Below, piece by piece: positions 40,554 to 50,714 of a stretch of DNA of 64,000 bases. Every line of letters begins with the position of its first letter. Position 1 is the first letter of the stretch. The stretch spans positions 4,625,501-4,689,500 of the forward strand of contig NZ_CP077092.1 in NCBI RefSeq assembly GCF_014268585.2, given 5' to 3'. Source of the DNA: Pseudomonas iranensis. Its GTDB lineage: Bacteria > Pseudomonadota > Gammaproteobacteria > Pseudomonadales > Pseudomonadaceae. The notes beneath the pieces are model-generated. The model had not been told where the DNA came from. It saw only the letters and a list, made by a program, of their open reading frames with translations, and did no database searches. The translations under genes and the position numbers were made by a program.

Positions 40554-40593
40554 AAAGAAAGGCCCGAGGGTATGCACCCTCGGGCCTTTCTTT
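40554..40593. terminator. Bidirectional terminator shared by dipeptidase and MATE genes
   Basis: AAAGAAAGGCCCGAGGG / CCCTCGGGCCTTTCTTT, a 17-bp near-perfect stem with a 6-base loop, between convergent genes. The end overlaps the MATE stop codon. Confidence 0.93.
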
Positions 40594-41954
40594 CATTGCA
40601 TGACCGTGGTCGCTTCCCGGCTGCGGTGGACGAAGCGCCATCCCATCAACACCGTCGCCAGCGTCAACGCAGTGATGAGCCCTGCCCATATCCCTTGCGG
40701 CCCCCAGTCCATACCAAACGCCATCAAACATCCCAGCGGCAGACCTACTCCCCAATAGCAGAAGATCGCCAGCCACATGGGGATTCGCGTGTCCTGCAAA
40801 CCTCGCAACGCTCCCGCCGCGAGCATCTGCAAGCCATCTGGAAACTGCAAAGCCGCAGCGTAGAGGAGCAGCGTCGAAGCCAGCGCGGTGACTGCGAGAT
40901 CCGAGCTGTACCAGCCGGCAATCATCTGGTTTCCCAAAAGCATGGCCAACACCGAAAAACTCTGGGTGACAAGAACGATGGCACAGCCTGCGTAAGCCGC
41001 CCGCCGCAACGCCCTGAAGTCGCCTCGGCCCAGCGCGTGACCGACCCGCACGGTTGTCGCCTCGGCGACGGCGACCGGGATCATGAAACACAGCTGCGCG
41101 AGATTGACTGCGATCTGATGCGCCGCTAGATACGTCGAACCGAGTCGGCCGATGAGTAAAGAGGTAACGATGAAAAGACTGCCCTGGGTCAGAATCGCAA
41201 TACCAATAGGCATCCCGACACGCAACAATTCCAGAATGCCGGCGCGACACGGCAGATCAAAGCGGGAAAACAACTGCAAATGCGCCAACCGCCTGGAGTG
41301 CCAAAGGTACCCGGCAAACAGCAGGGCCTGCAGCCACATCATCGATGCCGAGGCGATGCCAAGGCCTTGAGCGCCCAACTCCGGAAAACCCAGCTTGCCA
41401 TTGGTCAGTACGTAACCCAGTGGCGCCAGCAACAGCAAACCACCAAAGCTCAAAACCATGGTCGGGCGCATCCAGTGCATTCCTTCGCACAGATAGCGCA
41501 TGCAGAAAAACAAGGTCAGCGCCGGACTACCCCAACGCACCGCGTGCAGAAAGTCCTGCGCGCCGGGAATCATCTGCGGCGCAATCCCCGCCGGTGCCAA
41601 TAGTGCGGGAGCGACACTGAGGAATCCGAACATCAAAAGCCCCATTAACAGCGCCAACCACAGTGCCTGGCGAAAAACCGGGCCGATTTCGCTTATCCGA
41701 TCCGCCCCGTGCAAACGTGCGACCGAAGCGGTCAGCGCAATCAGCGTACCGATCGGCACCAGCATCGGCAGCCACAACAACGCAGTGCCCAAAGTCACTG
41801 CCGCGAGGGTATCGGTGCCATGGTTGCCGGCGATCAGGTTGTCAACGAAGGCGATAAGCCCGGCACTGACATGCCCGATGACCAACGGCAACGCCAGCCA
41901 GACGGTGGCCCGTATTTCACGCAACGCGTCAACAGTGGCAGTTTTTTGAAACAT
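40593..41954 (-). CDS. MATE-family multidrug efflux protein
   Basis: A 453-residue inner-membrane antiporter with twelve predicted helices and the two MatE half-repeats. The N-terminal LALPLVIGHVSAGLIAFVDNLIAG segment carries the usual helix-1 motif; it resembles NorM/PmpM. Substrates are probably cationic drugs and dyes, using H+ or Na+. No regulator gene is adjacent. Confidence 0.92.
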   Translation of the reverse strand: MFQKTATVDALREIRATVWLALPLVIGHVSAGLIAFVDNLIAGNHGTDTLAAVTLGTALLWLPMLVPIGTLIALTASVARLHGADRISEIGPVFRQALWLALLMGLLMFGFLSVAPALLAPAGIAPQMIPGAQDFLHAVRWGSPALTLFFCMRYLCEGMHWMRPTMVLSFGGLLLLAPLGYVLTNGKLGFPELGAQGLGIASASMMWLQALLFAGYLWHSRRLAHLQLFSRFDLPCRAGILELLRVGMPIGIAILTQGSLFIVTSLLIGRLGSTYLAAHQIAVNLAQLCFMIPVAVAEATTVRVGHALGRGDFRALRRAAYAGCAIVLVTQSFSVLAMLLGNQMIAGWYSSDLAVTALASTLLLYAAALQFPDGLQMLAAGALRGLQDTRIPMWLAIFCYWGVGLPLGCLMAFGMDWGPQGIWAGLITALTLATVLMGWRFVHRSREATTVMQ

Positions 41955-42118
41955 TGAATGAGATCCTCAGATTCGACTGGCCGGTGCTGGCGTCATAGCC
42001 AGGGAAGGCGTCGTTATCTCAGAATTGATCCTGCGCTGGCTGTCGGCTGCTTCCGAGTTTCACGGAATCGCTGTAGGAAAGTTGTAACAGAGCGCGGCAG
42101 GTACAAAACGCGCACAAA

Positions 42119-42152
42119 CAAAAACGCCGATCATCACTGATCGGCGTTTTTG
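42119..42152 (-). terminator. Terminator of the tRNA operon
   Basis: AAAAACGCCGATCA / TGATCGGCGTTTTT with a 4-5 base loop. It lies 7 bases past the last tRNA gene on the minus strand. Confidence 0.92.
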
Positions 42153-42158
42153 TGAAAT

Positions 42159-42234
<76 letters not shown>

Positions 42235-42237
42235 AAA

Positions 42238-42313
42238 TGGCGTCCCCTAGGGGACTCGAACCCCTGTTACCGCCGTGAAAGGGCGGTGTCCTAGGCCACT
42301 AGACGAAGGGGAC
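42238..42313 (-). tRNA. tRNA-Glu (TTC), copy 2 in transcription order
   Basis: 76 bases with encoded CCA. Acceptor GTCCCCT / AGGGGAC, anticodon loop CCTTTCACG giving TTC, and T-loop TTCGAGT. Three bases separate it from the next tRNA-Gly. Identical to 42496-42571. Confidence 0.97.
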
Positions 42314-42417
42314 ACGCTACCCGGAACACATGGTGTGTGTTTCGGTGTCCAGATCCGCATCCGAAGACTTGGTTCTGGTTTCACTCAGCACCGCCCGAAA
42401 GCACTGCTGTTTAAAAT

Positions 42418-42493
<76 letters not shown>

Positions 42494-42495
42494 AT

Positions 42496-42571
42496 TGGCG
42501 TCCCCTAGGGGACTCGAACCCCTGTTACCGCCGTGAAAGGGCGGTGTCCTAGGCCACTAGACGAAGGGGAC
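42496..42571 (-). tRNA. tRNA-Glu (TTC), copy 1
   Basis: Same sequence as 42238-42313. It is the first gene of the four-tRNA unit, about 55 bases after the predicted start. Confidence 0.97.
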
Positions 42572-42632
42572 ACACTACAACATTCACTCCCTGCCGCGTT
42601 TCGCTGTGTGCTTTACGCTGCAAGTGGCGCGC

Positions 42633-42661
42633 ATTCTATGGATGGATTGAGGGGTCGTCAA
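42633..42661 (-). promoter_or_regulatory. tRNA operon promoter with GC-rich discriminator
   Basis: Minus strand: TTGACG (42661-42656), 17-base spacer, TAGAAT (42638-42633), then GCGCGCC as discriminator, which is typical of stringently controlled stable-RNA promoters. AT-rich sequence just upstream (AAATAAATTTATAT) could act as an UP element. The rest of 42662-42943 has no gene; a TATAGT at 42774 may be a -10 for the next plus-strand gene, but no -35 was found. Confidence 0.75.
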
Positions 42662-42943
42662 CCCCCTGATATAAATTTATTTAAATCAATGACTTCGACC
42701 TGGATTACGGGCCACGTAGGGCTTTTCCGTCGTCCGAAACCTGACGCCTATATTCCGCCACTCGCCAAGGCGTTATAGTCCACCGCACAGTGATGGCAAT
42801 CTGCACATCAAGCGCCAGCATTCATCTATACAGCTGGCGGCCGATACAGATTGCAACAGCCGATCAAACCCGTCGAGCGGCGCTAGGCGCCTAAATGCCC
42901 AGCCACTACACTCGCATGCGAACCCTATAAAGAGGTCTTACCG

Positions 42944-43714
42944 GTGACACCACTCATGATCACCCTGCTAGTCGTAGCCGGGATCGCAATTCTGATCGCC
43001 ATTGGCTACATGAACCATGTGGTGGAAAACAACAAACTGGAGAAGGCCCGCACCAAAGTCGAACTCAACGACCGCCTGCGCCGCTGCGGCGAACTGACCG
43101 AAACCTTCCCCGGCCAGTTCATGACCCCTGCGCTCAAGCTACTGCTGACCCGCCTGGAACTCAACGTCTGCCAGCGCCTGCTCAATCTGGAAAAAACCAG
43201 CGCAACCACCAAGGCCCGCATCACCGAACTAAACGCGTTGGTGGCCCAAGGCGAATCGATCCCGGTCAACAACCCGCCGGCACCGATCCTGACTGAAGCC
43301 AAAGCCAAAGACGTGCGCTTCCTCCTCGAAGCCCTGCACGGCCAGATCACCCGCGCCGCCCACGACGGTTTCCTGCCACCGAACGAGGCCAAGCAGTGGA
43401 TTCGCGAAGTGCGCCACATCCTCGTGCTGCTGCACATCGAATTCTTCAACAACCTCGGCCAACAGTCCCTGCAACAAAACCAACCCGGCCAGGCCCGTCT
43501 CGCCTTCGAACGCGGCGTGCAATATCTGCGCAAACAGCAGGACCCGCAGATGTATGCCGAGCAACTGCAATACCTGGAAAAACTCCTTGCCCGTGCCAAT
43601 GCCCAGGTCATGGACAAGATTGCCCCGGTTGAAGGTGAAGAGAACCAATTGACTGCCGGTTTGAAGGATGTCGAAGCGGATGCGGACTGGAAGAAGAAAG
43701 TGATTTACGACTGA
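42944..43714 (+). CDS. Conserved membrane-anchored protein of unknown function
   Basis: A 256-residue protein with one N-terminal membrane helix (about residues 5-23) and a long, mostly helical, charged cytoplasmic part; around 190-215 there is a TPR-like segment (QNQPGQARLAFERGVQYLRKQ). I do not recognise a named family. The GTG at 42944 has GAGG 9 bases upstream; an ATG at 42956 is the alternative and would still keep the helix. It is alone between the tRNA promoter region and a terminator. Confidence 0.75.
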   Translation: MTPLMITLLVVAGIAILIAIGYMNHVVENNKLEKARTKVELNDRLRRCGELTETFPGQFMTPALKLLLTRLELNVCQRLLNLEKTSATTKARITELNALVAQGESIPVNNPPAPILTEAKAKDVRFLLEALHGQITRAAHDGFLPPNEAKQWIREVRHILVLLHIEFFNNLGQQSLQQNQPGQARLAFERGVQYLRKQQDPQMYAEQLQYLEKLLARANAQVMDKIAPVEGEENQLTAGLKDVEADADWKKKVIYD

Positions 43715-43729
43715 GTCGGGAATACTGAT

Positions 43730-43760
43730 AAAGAAGCCACCGTTATTGGTGGCTTTTTTG
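43730..43760 (+). terminator. Terminator after the unknown membrane-anchored gene
   Basis: AAAGAAGCCACC / GGTGGCTTTTTTG with a 5-6 base loop. Confidence 0.88.
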
Positions 43761-43797
43761 TGGGCGACTTGAAAGAGGAGGTGAATTGAAGACCGCT

Positions 43798-43893
43798 TTC
43801 GCGAGCAGGCTCGCTCCCACATCGGGAAGCAGTGTTCTCAGGTAAAAATCGGTCGGCTGTCAGGCCGCCTTCGCTGGCAAGCCAGCTCCCACA
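43798..43893. repeat. Two unpaired REP palindromes, two sequence classes
   Basis: TTCGCGAGCAGGCTCGCTCC (43798-43820) is class A; TTCGCTGGCAAGCCAGCTCC (43870-43892) is class B. Both point the same way rather than as an inverted pair. Both classes recur in the array at 52531-53836. Confidence 0.85.
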
Positions 43894-43905
43894 GAAAAGC
43901 AAAAG

Positions 43906-43954
43906 CGGAGGTTCACCCAAACCCCGAGAGCCTGGTCGGCCCAAGGCCGCCAAG
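43906..43954. repeat. 3' fragment of the ~355-bp dispersed element
   Basis: Matches the last 50 bases of 35018-35374 and 53796-54148 (TTCACCCAAA, then ...CTGGTCGGCC and AGGCCGCCAAG). It keeps only the terminal hairpin and lies 2 bases from the stop codon of the chemoreceptor gene. Confidence 0.8.
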
Positions 43955-43956
43955 AC

Positions 43957-45924
43957 TCAAAGCCGAAAATGCCCAACCATCGAGCGCAACTCCCCGCCCA
44001 ACTGCGCCAGCTCAACACTCGAAGCCGCATTCCCGCGCATGGCCACGGAAGAGTGATCCGCACTCGCGCGAATCTGCGTAACACTGCGATTGATCTCCTC
44101 CGCCACCGAACTCTGCTCCTCCGCCGCCGCCGCGATCTGCTGATTCATCTGCTGAATCAACGACACCGCCGCCGCAATACTCCCCAGCGCACTCTCGGTC
44201 TGCAACGCATCACTGACCGCCAGCTTCACCAGTTCGCCACTGCTGCGAATCTGCTGCACCGACGACTGCGCCGCCGCGCGCAAGGCACTGACCAGCCGCT
44301 CGATCTCCTCGGTCGATTGCTGCGTGCGCCGCGCCAGTGCACGCACCTCATCGGCCACCACCGCGAATCCCCTGCCCTGCTCGCCGGCCCGCGCCGCTTC
44401 GATCGCCGCGTTCAGCGCCAACAGATTGGTCTGCTCGGCCACGCTCTTGATCACCTCCAGCACCGTGCCGATATTCTGAATCTCGGCGCTGAGGCTCTCG
44501 ATGCTGGAACTGGCCGAGGTCGCCGAATCCGCCAACTGCTCGATCCGCGCCATGCTCTGGCGCACCACTTGCTGGCCACTCTCGACCTTGTCATCCGCCG
44601 TCTGCGCCGCCAGCGCCGCCTCTTCGGCATTGCGCGCGACGTCATGCACGGTGGCGGTCATCTGGTTCATGGCCGTGGCGACCTGCTCGGTTTCCTCCTT
44701 CTGGCTGTTGACCTCCAGATTGGTCTGCTCGGTCACCGCCGACAGCGATTGCGCGGAACCGGCCAAGCGCTCGATGCCGGCCTGCAAGCCACTGACAATC
44801 GTGCCAAGGCCGGCAGCCATCTGCTGCATCGCCAACATCAGCTGACCCATTTCATCGCGGCGCGTCACCTCGACCTTCGCCGTCAGATCACCCGCAGCAA
44901 TCTGCTGCGCCACGCGAATCACACTGCGCAGCGGCGCAACGATCAGGCGCGTGATCACCCACGCGGCGAGTAATCCGACCAACAAGGCCAGCGCCGAAGA
45001 GCCAATGATCAACACCGTGTTCTTTTTCAGCTCCGCCTGCATCGAAGCATCTTCGGCGACGTAGGCCTGATTGACCCGGTCCACCACCTGCGCAGCACGC
45101 TGATGCAGTTGGTCATAAACCGTTTTTTCTTGCGCCAGCAAACCGGTGTATTCAGCCAGTTTCTCGCTGAATCCGGCGATATGCCCCGACACTTCGTTGA
45201 GCACCGTCAGATAGCCCTCGTCCTTGACCGTGGTTTTCAGCGCCTCGGCCTGCTCCTGCGCTTGCGCGGCCTGTTCGATGTTGCCCTGGCTGGCATTGTC
45301 GGCATCGCCCTTGCGGCTCTGATCCAGACGCACCCGCGCTTCGTTCATCGCCTGCAGCATCAGTCGCGAGACCTGACTGACCTGATTCGCCTGTTCGATG
45401 AACTGGGCACCGTCCTTGCCCTCGGTGTCTTTCAAGGTGTAGGCGCCATCATCGGCCAGGCCGCTCTGCAACACGTCAAGGTTATTGGCCACGCTCGACA
45501 CCGACCAACTGGCCATCTCGAGCGCAAGGTCCTTGGCCTGGCTCAGCGAGACGAATTCATCGAAGGCCTTGCGATACGCGCCCAGCGCTTGCTCGACATC
45601 GCTCATCACCGGCACATTGGCCGGGGAATGCGCCTTGAGCTCACCGGCAAGGACGATCAGCCCATCGACGCCCTCGCGCAAGGCATCGGCGGTCTTCGGA
45701 TTGCCGCGCAGGGCGTACTCCTGCTCGAGCAGGCGTACCTTGAGCAGGCCGCTGTTGAGCGCGGACATCTGCTTCAGGCCGTCGAAACGCAGGCTGATGG
45801 TTTGCAGAGACCAGACACCGATCGCCGCGACCAATGCAGTCAGCAGCAAGACCAGCACAAATCCGATACCCAGTTTTTTCGCCATACCGAGGTTGGCAAA
45901 ACGTCCTTGCACGGCCGAAATCAT
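43957..45924 (-). CDS. Methyl-accepting chemotaxis protein (HBM-type sensor)
   Basis: A 655-residue chemoreceptor that controls CheA. Helix 1 is at about 18-40, a periplasmic part at 41-300, helix 2 at 302-326, then HAMP and the signalling domain with the hairpin tip [20 protein letters not shown]. The 260-residue all-helical periplasmic part is about twice a four-helix TarH domain and fits the helical bimodular (HBM) type, whose known members sense organic acids. Ligand unknown. The ATG at 45924 is chosen from the family N-terminus. No che genes are near. Confidence 0.92.
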   Translation of the reverse strand: MISAVQGRFANLGMAKKLGIGFVLVLLLTALVAAIGVWSLQTISLRFDGLKQMSALNSGLLKVRLLEQEYALRGNPKTADALREGVDGLIVLAGELKAHSPANVPVMSDVEQALGAYRKAFDEFVSLSQAKDLALEMASWSVSSVANNLDVLQSGLADDGAYTLKDTEGKDGAQFIEQANQVSQVSRLMLQAMNEARVRLDQSRKGDADNASQGNIEQAAQAQEQAEALKTTVKDEGYLTVLNEVSGHIAGFSEKLAEYTGLLAQEKTVYDQLHQRAAQVVDRVNQAYVAEDASMQAELKKNTVLIIGSSALALLVGLLAAWVITRLIVAPLRSVIRVAQQIAAGDLTAKVEVTRRDEMGQLMLAMQQMAAGLGTIVSGLQAGIERLAGSAQSLSAVTEQTNLEVNSQKEETEQVATAMNQMTATVHDVARNAEEAALAAQTADDKVESGQQVVRQSMARIEQLADSATSASSSIESLSAEIQNIGTVLEVIKSVAEQTNLLALNAAIEAARAGEQGRGFAVVADEVRALARRTQQSTEEIERLVSALRAAAQSSVQQIRSSGELVKLAVSDALQTESALGSIAAAVSLIQQMNQQIAAAAEEQSSVAEEINRSVTQIRASADHSSVAMRGNAASSVELAQLGGELRSMVGHFRL

Positions 45925-46032
45925 TGCGCGTAGTCCCCTGCCAAAGTCTGTTGCCGAAGATTCGCAACGGGCTCGAACCAGCACAAGACTCTGGCGTCGG
46001 AATAATGGCAAAAAGCTACGCCCGCGTCGTTT

Positions 46033-47433
46033 TCAGAATGCTGGAGGTCGATCCGCGCAAGTATTGCGAAAAAACTGCCGGGCGCGCGGGTCGCAGGCGC
46101 AGGCGACATTGATGCGCTGCCAGTCACCGCACTCACCGCTGGGACTGAAAGCATCCGCTGCCGATAACTCCAGCCCGCAACGCTGGGCCTGCCTGCGTAC
46201 CGACGCCTGATCGCTCGACCGTGCGCGCGCCCAGATGAACAGGCCGCCAACCGGCTTGCCGAACACTTCCCACTCGGCATCTTCCAGGGCCTGCAAGGCC
46301 GCCGCGCGATCGGCATTCAAGCGCTGGCGCTGGCGCTGCACCAGTTTGCGATACGCACCGGTCGCCATCAGCCTGGCCAGCACCGCCTCGGCCAGCCTCG
46401 AGCAACCCAGGCCGCTGATCATCTTGACCTCGGCCAGGCGCTTCAGCAGTTCGCTGTCGCCCAGAACAAAGCCGATCCGCAACGAACTGCTCAGTGTCTT
46501 GGAAAAGCTGCCGACATAAATGACCCGGCCGCCATGGTCCAGCGCCGCCAACCGCGTACCGCTGCCGGTGTGCAGATCAGCGTAGACGTCATCTTCGATC
46601 ACGCGCAGGTCGTAGGTCTTGCTCAATTGCACGATGCGCTGGGCCACCGCAGGCGTCAGGCAGCTGCCGGTGGGGTTGTGGTGATGGCTGCCGATGAACA
46701 AGGCAGCGGGACGAAACTGACGCAGCACTGACTCGAGCATGTCGATGTCCGGCCCGCTCGGTGTCCGACGCACTTCGAGCATCTGTACGCCGTGCAGGCG
46801 CAGCAGGTCAAACAACGGTGCATAACCGGGCGTTTCCACCACCACGCAGTCGCCGGCCTTGAACAGGGTGCGCACGATCAGATCGAGCGCATGACTGGCA
46901 CCGCTGGTACTCATGAGCCGAGCACTGCAGGCGTCGATATGCAGCAGTTTCAGGCGCTTGGCAATTTGCTCGCGCAACGCTGGCAGGCCCAGCGGCGAGC
47001 TGTAGTTGAACAGGCTGGCCATGTCGGTGCGCGCCACCTCGCGTAATGCGTAGCTGAGGTCGTCGGGCTCACGCCAGCTCGGCGGCAAGCCTCCTTGCCC
47101 CAAGATCAAGCGGCCCGTCGAAGCGCTCACCTCATCGCACCACGCATGGCGGCCCTCGAACACTGCCAGTTCCGAGTCCGTTTCGCGCAACGGCGGCGAG
47201 GCCGCGACGATGAATCCCGCGCCCTGACGCGTGCTCAATACGCCCTGCGAAACCAGGCGCTCGCAGGCTTCGACGACACACGACTGGCTGAGCAGATTAC
47301 CCCGGGCGATTTGCCGTACGGAGGGCAACCGGGTGGCCGGCGGGATACCGCTTTGCACAATCCAGTCAGTCATTCCGTCGACGATCTGCTGCACGACCGG
47401 CACCATTGCCTGTCGGTCAATTCTCAGTTCCAT
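46033..47433 (-). CDS. MocR-family regulator (GntR helix-turn-helix with aminotransferase domain)
   Basis: A 466-residue fusion of an N-terminal GntR winged helix (about 5-75: QQIVDGMTDWIVQSG, LPSVRQIAR) and a class I aminotransferase-like domain with PLP lysine in the SFSKTLS segment. MocR proteins sense PLP or an amino compound and regulate metabolism of amino acids, vitamin B6 or GABA. ATG at 47433 with AGGAG 11 bases upstream. MocR genes usually face a divergent target; here the upstream neighbour is on the same strand, so the target is not evident. Confidence 0.9.
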   Translation of the reverse strand: MELRIDRQAMVPVVQQIVDGMTDWIVQSGIPPATRLPSVRQIARGNLLSQSCVVEACERLVSQGVLSTRQGAGFIVAASPPLRETDSELAVFEGRHAWCDEVSASTGRLILGQGGLPPSWREPDDLSYALREVARTDMASLFNYSSPLGLPALREQIAKRLKLLHIDACSARLMSTSGASHALDLIVRTLFKAGDCVVVETPGYAPLFDLLRLHGVQMLEVRRTPSGPDIDMLESVLRQFRPAALFIGSHHHNPTGSCLTPAVAQRIVQLSKTYDLRVIEDDVYADLHTGSGTRLAALDHGGRVIYVGSFSKTLSSSLRIGFVLGDSELLKRLAEVKMISGLGCSRLAEAVLARLMATGAYRKLVQRQRQRLNADRAAALQALEDAEWEVFGKPVGGLFIWARARSSDQASVRRQAQRCGLELSAADAFSPSGECGDWQRINVACACDPRARQFFRNTCADRPPAF

Positions 47434-47579
47434 GAGCTCGCAAACTCCTGTCAGTTTTGCTGGCAGCAGTAAATCACAGCCGCGCCGCCGAGGCTGTGCG
47501 ACAACACCGCCAAATGCGGCAGTTCTAACGATTTGATACACATTGTTTAACGGTATTCACAGGGACCGACCGCGAGGTA

Positions 47580-47612
47580 CAAAAAAACCCGCACGCAGAC
47601 GGGTTCTTTGTA
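47580..47612 (-). terminator. Terminator after SDR gene
   Basis: AAAAAAACCCG / CGGGTTCTTTGT with an 8-base loop; on the minus strand the run of seven T follows. The rest of 47434-47624 holds nothing recognisable. Confidence 0.8.
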
Positions 47613-47624
47613 TTTCGGCAACTT

Positions 47625-48386
47625 TCAAAACGCCGTCACGCCGCCGTCCACCGCCAATGAGTGCCCAGTAGTGAATGCCGCACCATCGCTGCACAGATAC
47701 AGCACCGCGCTGGCGATTTCCTCGACCTTGCCAATGCGCCCGACCGGGTGCATGGCGTTGGCGAATTCGGCCTTCTTCGGGTCGGCTTCGTAGGCACGGC
47801 GGAACATGTCCGTATCGATCACTGCCGGGCACACAGCGTTGACGCGGATTTTCTTTTTCGCGTATTCGATCGCCGCCGACTTGGTCAGGCCGATCACCGC
47901 ATGTTTCGACGCCGCGTAGATGCTCATTTTCGGCGCCGCACCCAGCCCGGCTACCGACGCCGTATTGACGATCGCGCCACCGCCCTGCGCCAACAGCAAC
48001 GGCAACTGATACTTCATGCACAGCCAGACGCCTTTGACGTTGACGCCCATGATCGCGTCGAACTCGTCCAGCGTACCGTCGGCGAGTTTGCCTTTCTCGA
48101 TTTCGATCCCGGCGTTGTTGAAGGCATAGTCGAGCCGACCGTAGGTATCGATCACCTCATCCATCAGATTTTTTACATCGCTTTCCACCGTCACGTCGCA
48201 GCGCACGAAGGACGCTTCGCCACCGGCTGTACGAATCAGCGCCACCGTGCCTTCGCCGCCAGCCGCATCCAGGTCAGCCACCACCACTTTCAGGCCTTCG
48301 GCGGCAAACGCCAGGGCTGTCGCGCGACCGATGCCGTAGGCGGCTCCCGTGATTACAACCACCTGACCGGAAAACGTCATGCTCAT
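47625..48386 (-). CDS. Short-chain dehydrogenase/reductase
   Basis: A 253-residue classical SDR: TGAAYGIG cofactor motif (14-21), NNAG near 89-92, catalytic serine in VNTASVAG, YAASK, and an acidic VADLD at the end of beta-2, suggesting NAD(H) preference. Substrate unknown. GAGGA lies 7 bases before the ATG at 48386; a second ATG two codons later is possible. Its own terminator lies downstream, so it is probably monocistronic. Confidence 0.92.
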   Translation of the reverse strand: MSMTFSGQVVVITGAAYGIGRATALAFAAEGLKVVVADLDAAGGEGTVALIRTAGGEASFVRCDVTVESDVKNLMDEVIDTYGRLDYAFNNAGIEIEKGKLADGTLDEFDAIMGVNVKGVWLCMKYQLPLLLAQGGGAIVNTASVAGLGAAPKMSIYAASKHAVIGLTKSAAIEYAKKKIRVNAVCPAVIDTDMFRRAYEADPKKAEFANAMHPVGRIGKVEEIASAVLYLCSDGAAFTTGHSLAVDGGVTAF

Positions 48387-48623
48387 GGGTATGTCCTCGA
48401 ATGCAAAAAAACTGGGAGATGTTGGCGTCGCAGCATAGCCAAGGGCAGCGAAAGCACGTCAGCACTATGCAATCGCTGTTTACCGGCGCATGCGCCGCAG
48501 TGATGAAACCCGCCCCGTAACCATCACTGCACTGGATCGACTCGCATTCGCCGTATCAGCCAACCTTGCGACATCGCCGTTGAAGAGCTATCAACAAGGC
48601 TTCATTCCATTCGAGTGCCTGTC

Positions 48624-49628
48624 ATGACCAACCAGACCAATCGCCAGTTCCTGCTCGCCAAACGCCCGGTGGGCGCCGCGACCCGCGAGACTTTCACTTA
48701 TCAGGAAGTACCGGTCGGCGAGCCACAGGCAGGACAGATTCTGGTGAAAAACGAATACTTGTCCCTCGACCCGGCCATGCGCGGTTGGATGAACGAAGGC
48801 AAGTCCTACATCCCGCCGGTCGGACTCGGTGAGGTCATGCGCGCACTGGGCGTGGGGAAAGTCATCGCCTCGAACAATCCTGGCTTCGCCGTCGGCGATT
48901 ACGTCAACGGCGCCCTCGGCGTGCAGGATTATTTCCTCGGCGAGCCGCGCGGTTTCTACAAGGTCGACCCGAAACTCGCGCCATTGCCACGCTATCTGTC
49001 TGCACTGGGCATGACCGGCATGACCGCCTACTTCGCCCTGCTCGACGTCGGCGCCCCGAAAGCCGGTGACACCGTGGTGCTGTCCGGCGCGGCCGGTGCG
49101 GTGGGCAGCGTGGCCGGGCAGATCGCCAAAATCAAAGGCTGCCGCGTCGTCGGCATCGCCGGCGGGGCCGACAAGTGCAAATTCCTCATCGACGAACTGG
49201 GCTTTGACGGCGCCATCGATTACAAGGCCGAAGACGTCGTGGCCGGTCTGAAGCGCGAATGCCCGAAAGGCGTGGACGTGTACTTCGATAACGTCGGCGG
49301 CGACATCCTCGACGCGGTGCTGAGCCGCTTGAACATGAAGGCGCGCGTGGTGATCTGCGGCGCGATCAGCCAGTACAACAATAAAGAAGCGGTCAAAGGC
49401 CCGGCCAATTACCTGTCACTGCTGGTCAATCGCGCGCGCATGGAAGGTTTTGTGGTGATGGACTACGCCGCGCAGTTCGCCAGCGCCGCCCAGGAGATGG
49501 CCGGCTGGATGGCCAACGGGCAGCTCAAGAGCAAGGAAGATGTGGTTGAAGGACTGGAGACGTTCCCTGAGACGCTGATGAAACTGTTCAACGGCGAGAA
49601 CTTTGGCAAGTTGGTGTTGAAGGTTTAA
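48624..49628 (+). CDS. Zinc-independent MDR-family NADP-dependent oxidoreductase (CurA/YncB-like)
   Basis: A 334-residue medium-chain reductase. It has the N-terminal oxidoreductase_N domain (LAKRPVGAATRETF), the YLSLDPAMRGWM segment typical of the leukotriene B4 dehydrogenase-like group, and the nucleotide motif AAGAVGSVAGQIAK. E. coli YncB/CurA reduces curcumin-type enones. The ATG at 48624 is preferred to the GTG three codons earlier. The 237-base region upstream, shared with the divergent SDR, shows no clear motif. Confidence 0.92.
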   Translation: MTNQTNRQFLLAKRPVGAATRETFTYQEVPVGEPQAGQILVKNEYLSLDPAMRGWMNEGKSYIPPVGLGEVMRALGVGKVIASNNPGFAVGDYVNGALGVQDYFLGEPRGFYKVDPKLAPLPRYLSALGMTGMTAYFALLDVGAPKAGDTVVLSGAAGAVGSVAGQIAKIKGCRVVGIAGGADKCKFLIDELGFDGAIDYKAEDVVAGLKRECPKGVDVYFDNVGGDILDAVLSRLNMKARVVICGAISQYNNKEAVKGPANYLSLLVNRARMEGFVVMDYAAQFASAAQEMAGWMANGQLKSKEDVVEGLETFPETLMKLFNGENFGKLVLKV

Positions 49629-49645
49629 GGCCCGCCTGAAACCAA

Positions 49646-49734
49646 TGTGGGAGCGAGCCTGCTCGCGAAGCGGTGGATCAGTCGGTAATGATGCCGACTG
49701 ACACTTCCTCTTCGCGAGCAGGCTCGCTCCCACA
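49646..49734. repeat. REPIN between MDR gene and pyrF
   Basis: Inverted pair of class A REP cores, TGTGGGAGCGAGCCTGCTCG (49646) and its inverted copy ending ...CTCGCTCCCACA (49734). Inside is a smaller AGTCGGTAATGATGCCGACT hairpin, as often seen in REPIN loops. No separate terminator is visible for either gene. Confidence 0.92.
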
Positions 49735-49753
49735 GTCGGATCTTCAATTAGCT

Positions 49754-50452
49754 TTAGGAAATTTCGGCTACGACTGCGGCCAACGCCTGCGCCGGATCTG
49801 CCGCCTGGCTGATCGGACGGCCGATTACCAGGTAATCGGAACCGGCATCCAGCGCCTGACGCGGGGTCAGAATGCGCCGTTGGTCGTCCTGCGCGCTGCC
49901 GGCCGGGCGAATCCCCGGGGTCACCAGTTGCAGCGACGGGTGCGCGGCTTTCAGCGCCGACGCTTCCAGCGCCGAACACACCAGACCGTCCATCCCGGCC
50001 TTCTCGGCCAGCGCCGCCAGACGCAGCACTTGTTCCTGCGGCTCGATATCCAGACCGATACCGGCCAGATCCTCGCGCTCCATGCTGGTCAGCACGGTCA
50101 CACCAATCAACAACGGTTGCGGACCACTGCGCTTGTCCAGCTCCTCGCGGCAGGCTGCCATCATGCGCAGACCGCCGGAGCAGTGCACATTGACCATCCA
50201 CACACCCATCTCGGCAGCGGCTTTCACAGCCATCGCAGTGGTGTTGGGGATGTCGTGGAATTTGAGATCCAGAAACACTTCAAAACCCTTGTCACGCAGG
50301 GTGCCGACGATTTCCGCCGCGCAACTGGTGAACAGTTCCTTGCCCACTTTGACCCGGCACAGTCTCGGGTCCAACTGGTCGGCCAGCTTCAGTGCGGCGT
50401 CACGGGTGGGGAAATCCAGGGCGACGATGATAGGAGTCTGGCAGGCGGACAT
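49754..50452 (-). CDS. pyrF: Orotidine 5'-phosphate decarboxylase
   Basis: Last step of UMP synthesis. The 232-residue barrel has the catalytic D-x-K-x2-D motif in DLKFHDIPN (D62, K64, D67), the VHCSGG strand and the VTPGIRP and GRPI phosphate-binding loops. The ATG at 50452 (MSACQTP) is chosen by homology; the frame is open 12 codons upstream. It is a single gene, divergent from the two-component system. Confidence 0.97.
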   Translation of the reverse strand: MSACQTPIIVALDFPTRDAALKLADQLDPRLCRVKVGKELFTSCAAEIVGTLRDKGFEVFLDLKFHDIPNTTAMAVKAAAEMGVWMVNVHCSGGLRMMAACREELDKRSGPQPLLIGVTVLTSMEREDLAGIGLDIEPQEQVLRLAALAEKAGMDGLVCSALEASALKAAHPSLQLVTPGIRPAGSAQDDQRRILTPRQALDAGSDYLVIGRPISQAADPAQALAAVVAEIS

Positions 50453-50714
50453 GGATGGGCTCTCAGGCTGGTCGAAAACGGCGCGCATTGTAGCGGAACC
50501 GGCGGCAGCGCGGCACCCGATGATCGGTAAATCGTCGCGCTGGCGGTTATCAGCTTAGCCGGCGCGGCTATTGTGTCGACTCCGATACACAACCGACACG
50601 CCCGCAACACGCACCCGGGTTAGCCTCGCCCGGCGCAACACGTCCTTACAACAGCACTTCCCGCCTCCCGGCCGGACGCCTATGCTGAAACCACCACTGG
50701 CAGCGAACAGCCCC

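Noticed and set aside
38712..40577. A 621-codon minus-strand frame opposite the dipeptidase gene
   Set aside because: The plus-strand protein has a signal peptide and all M20 motifs; the antisense frame has none and is a codon-bias shadow.
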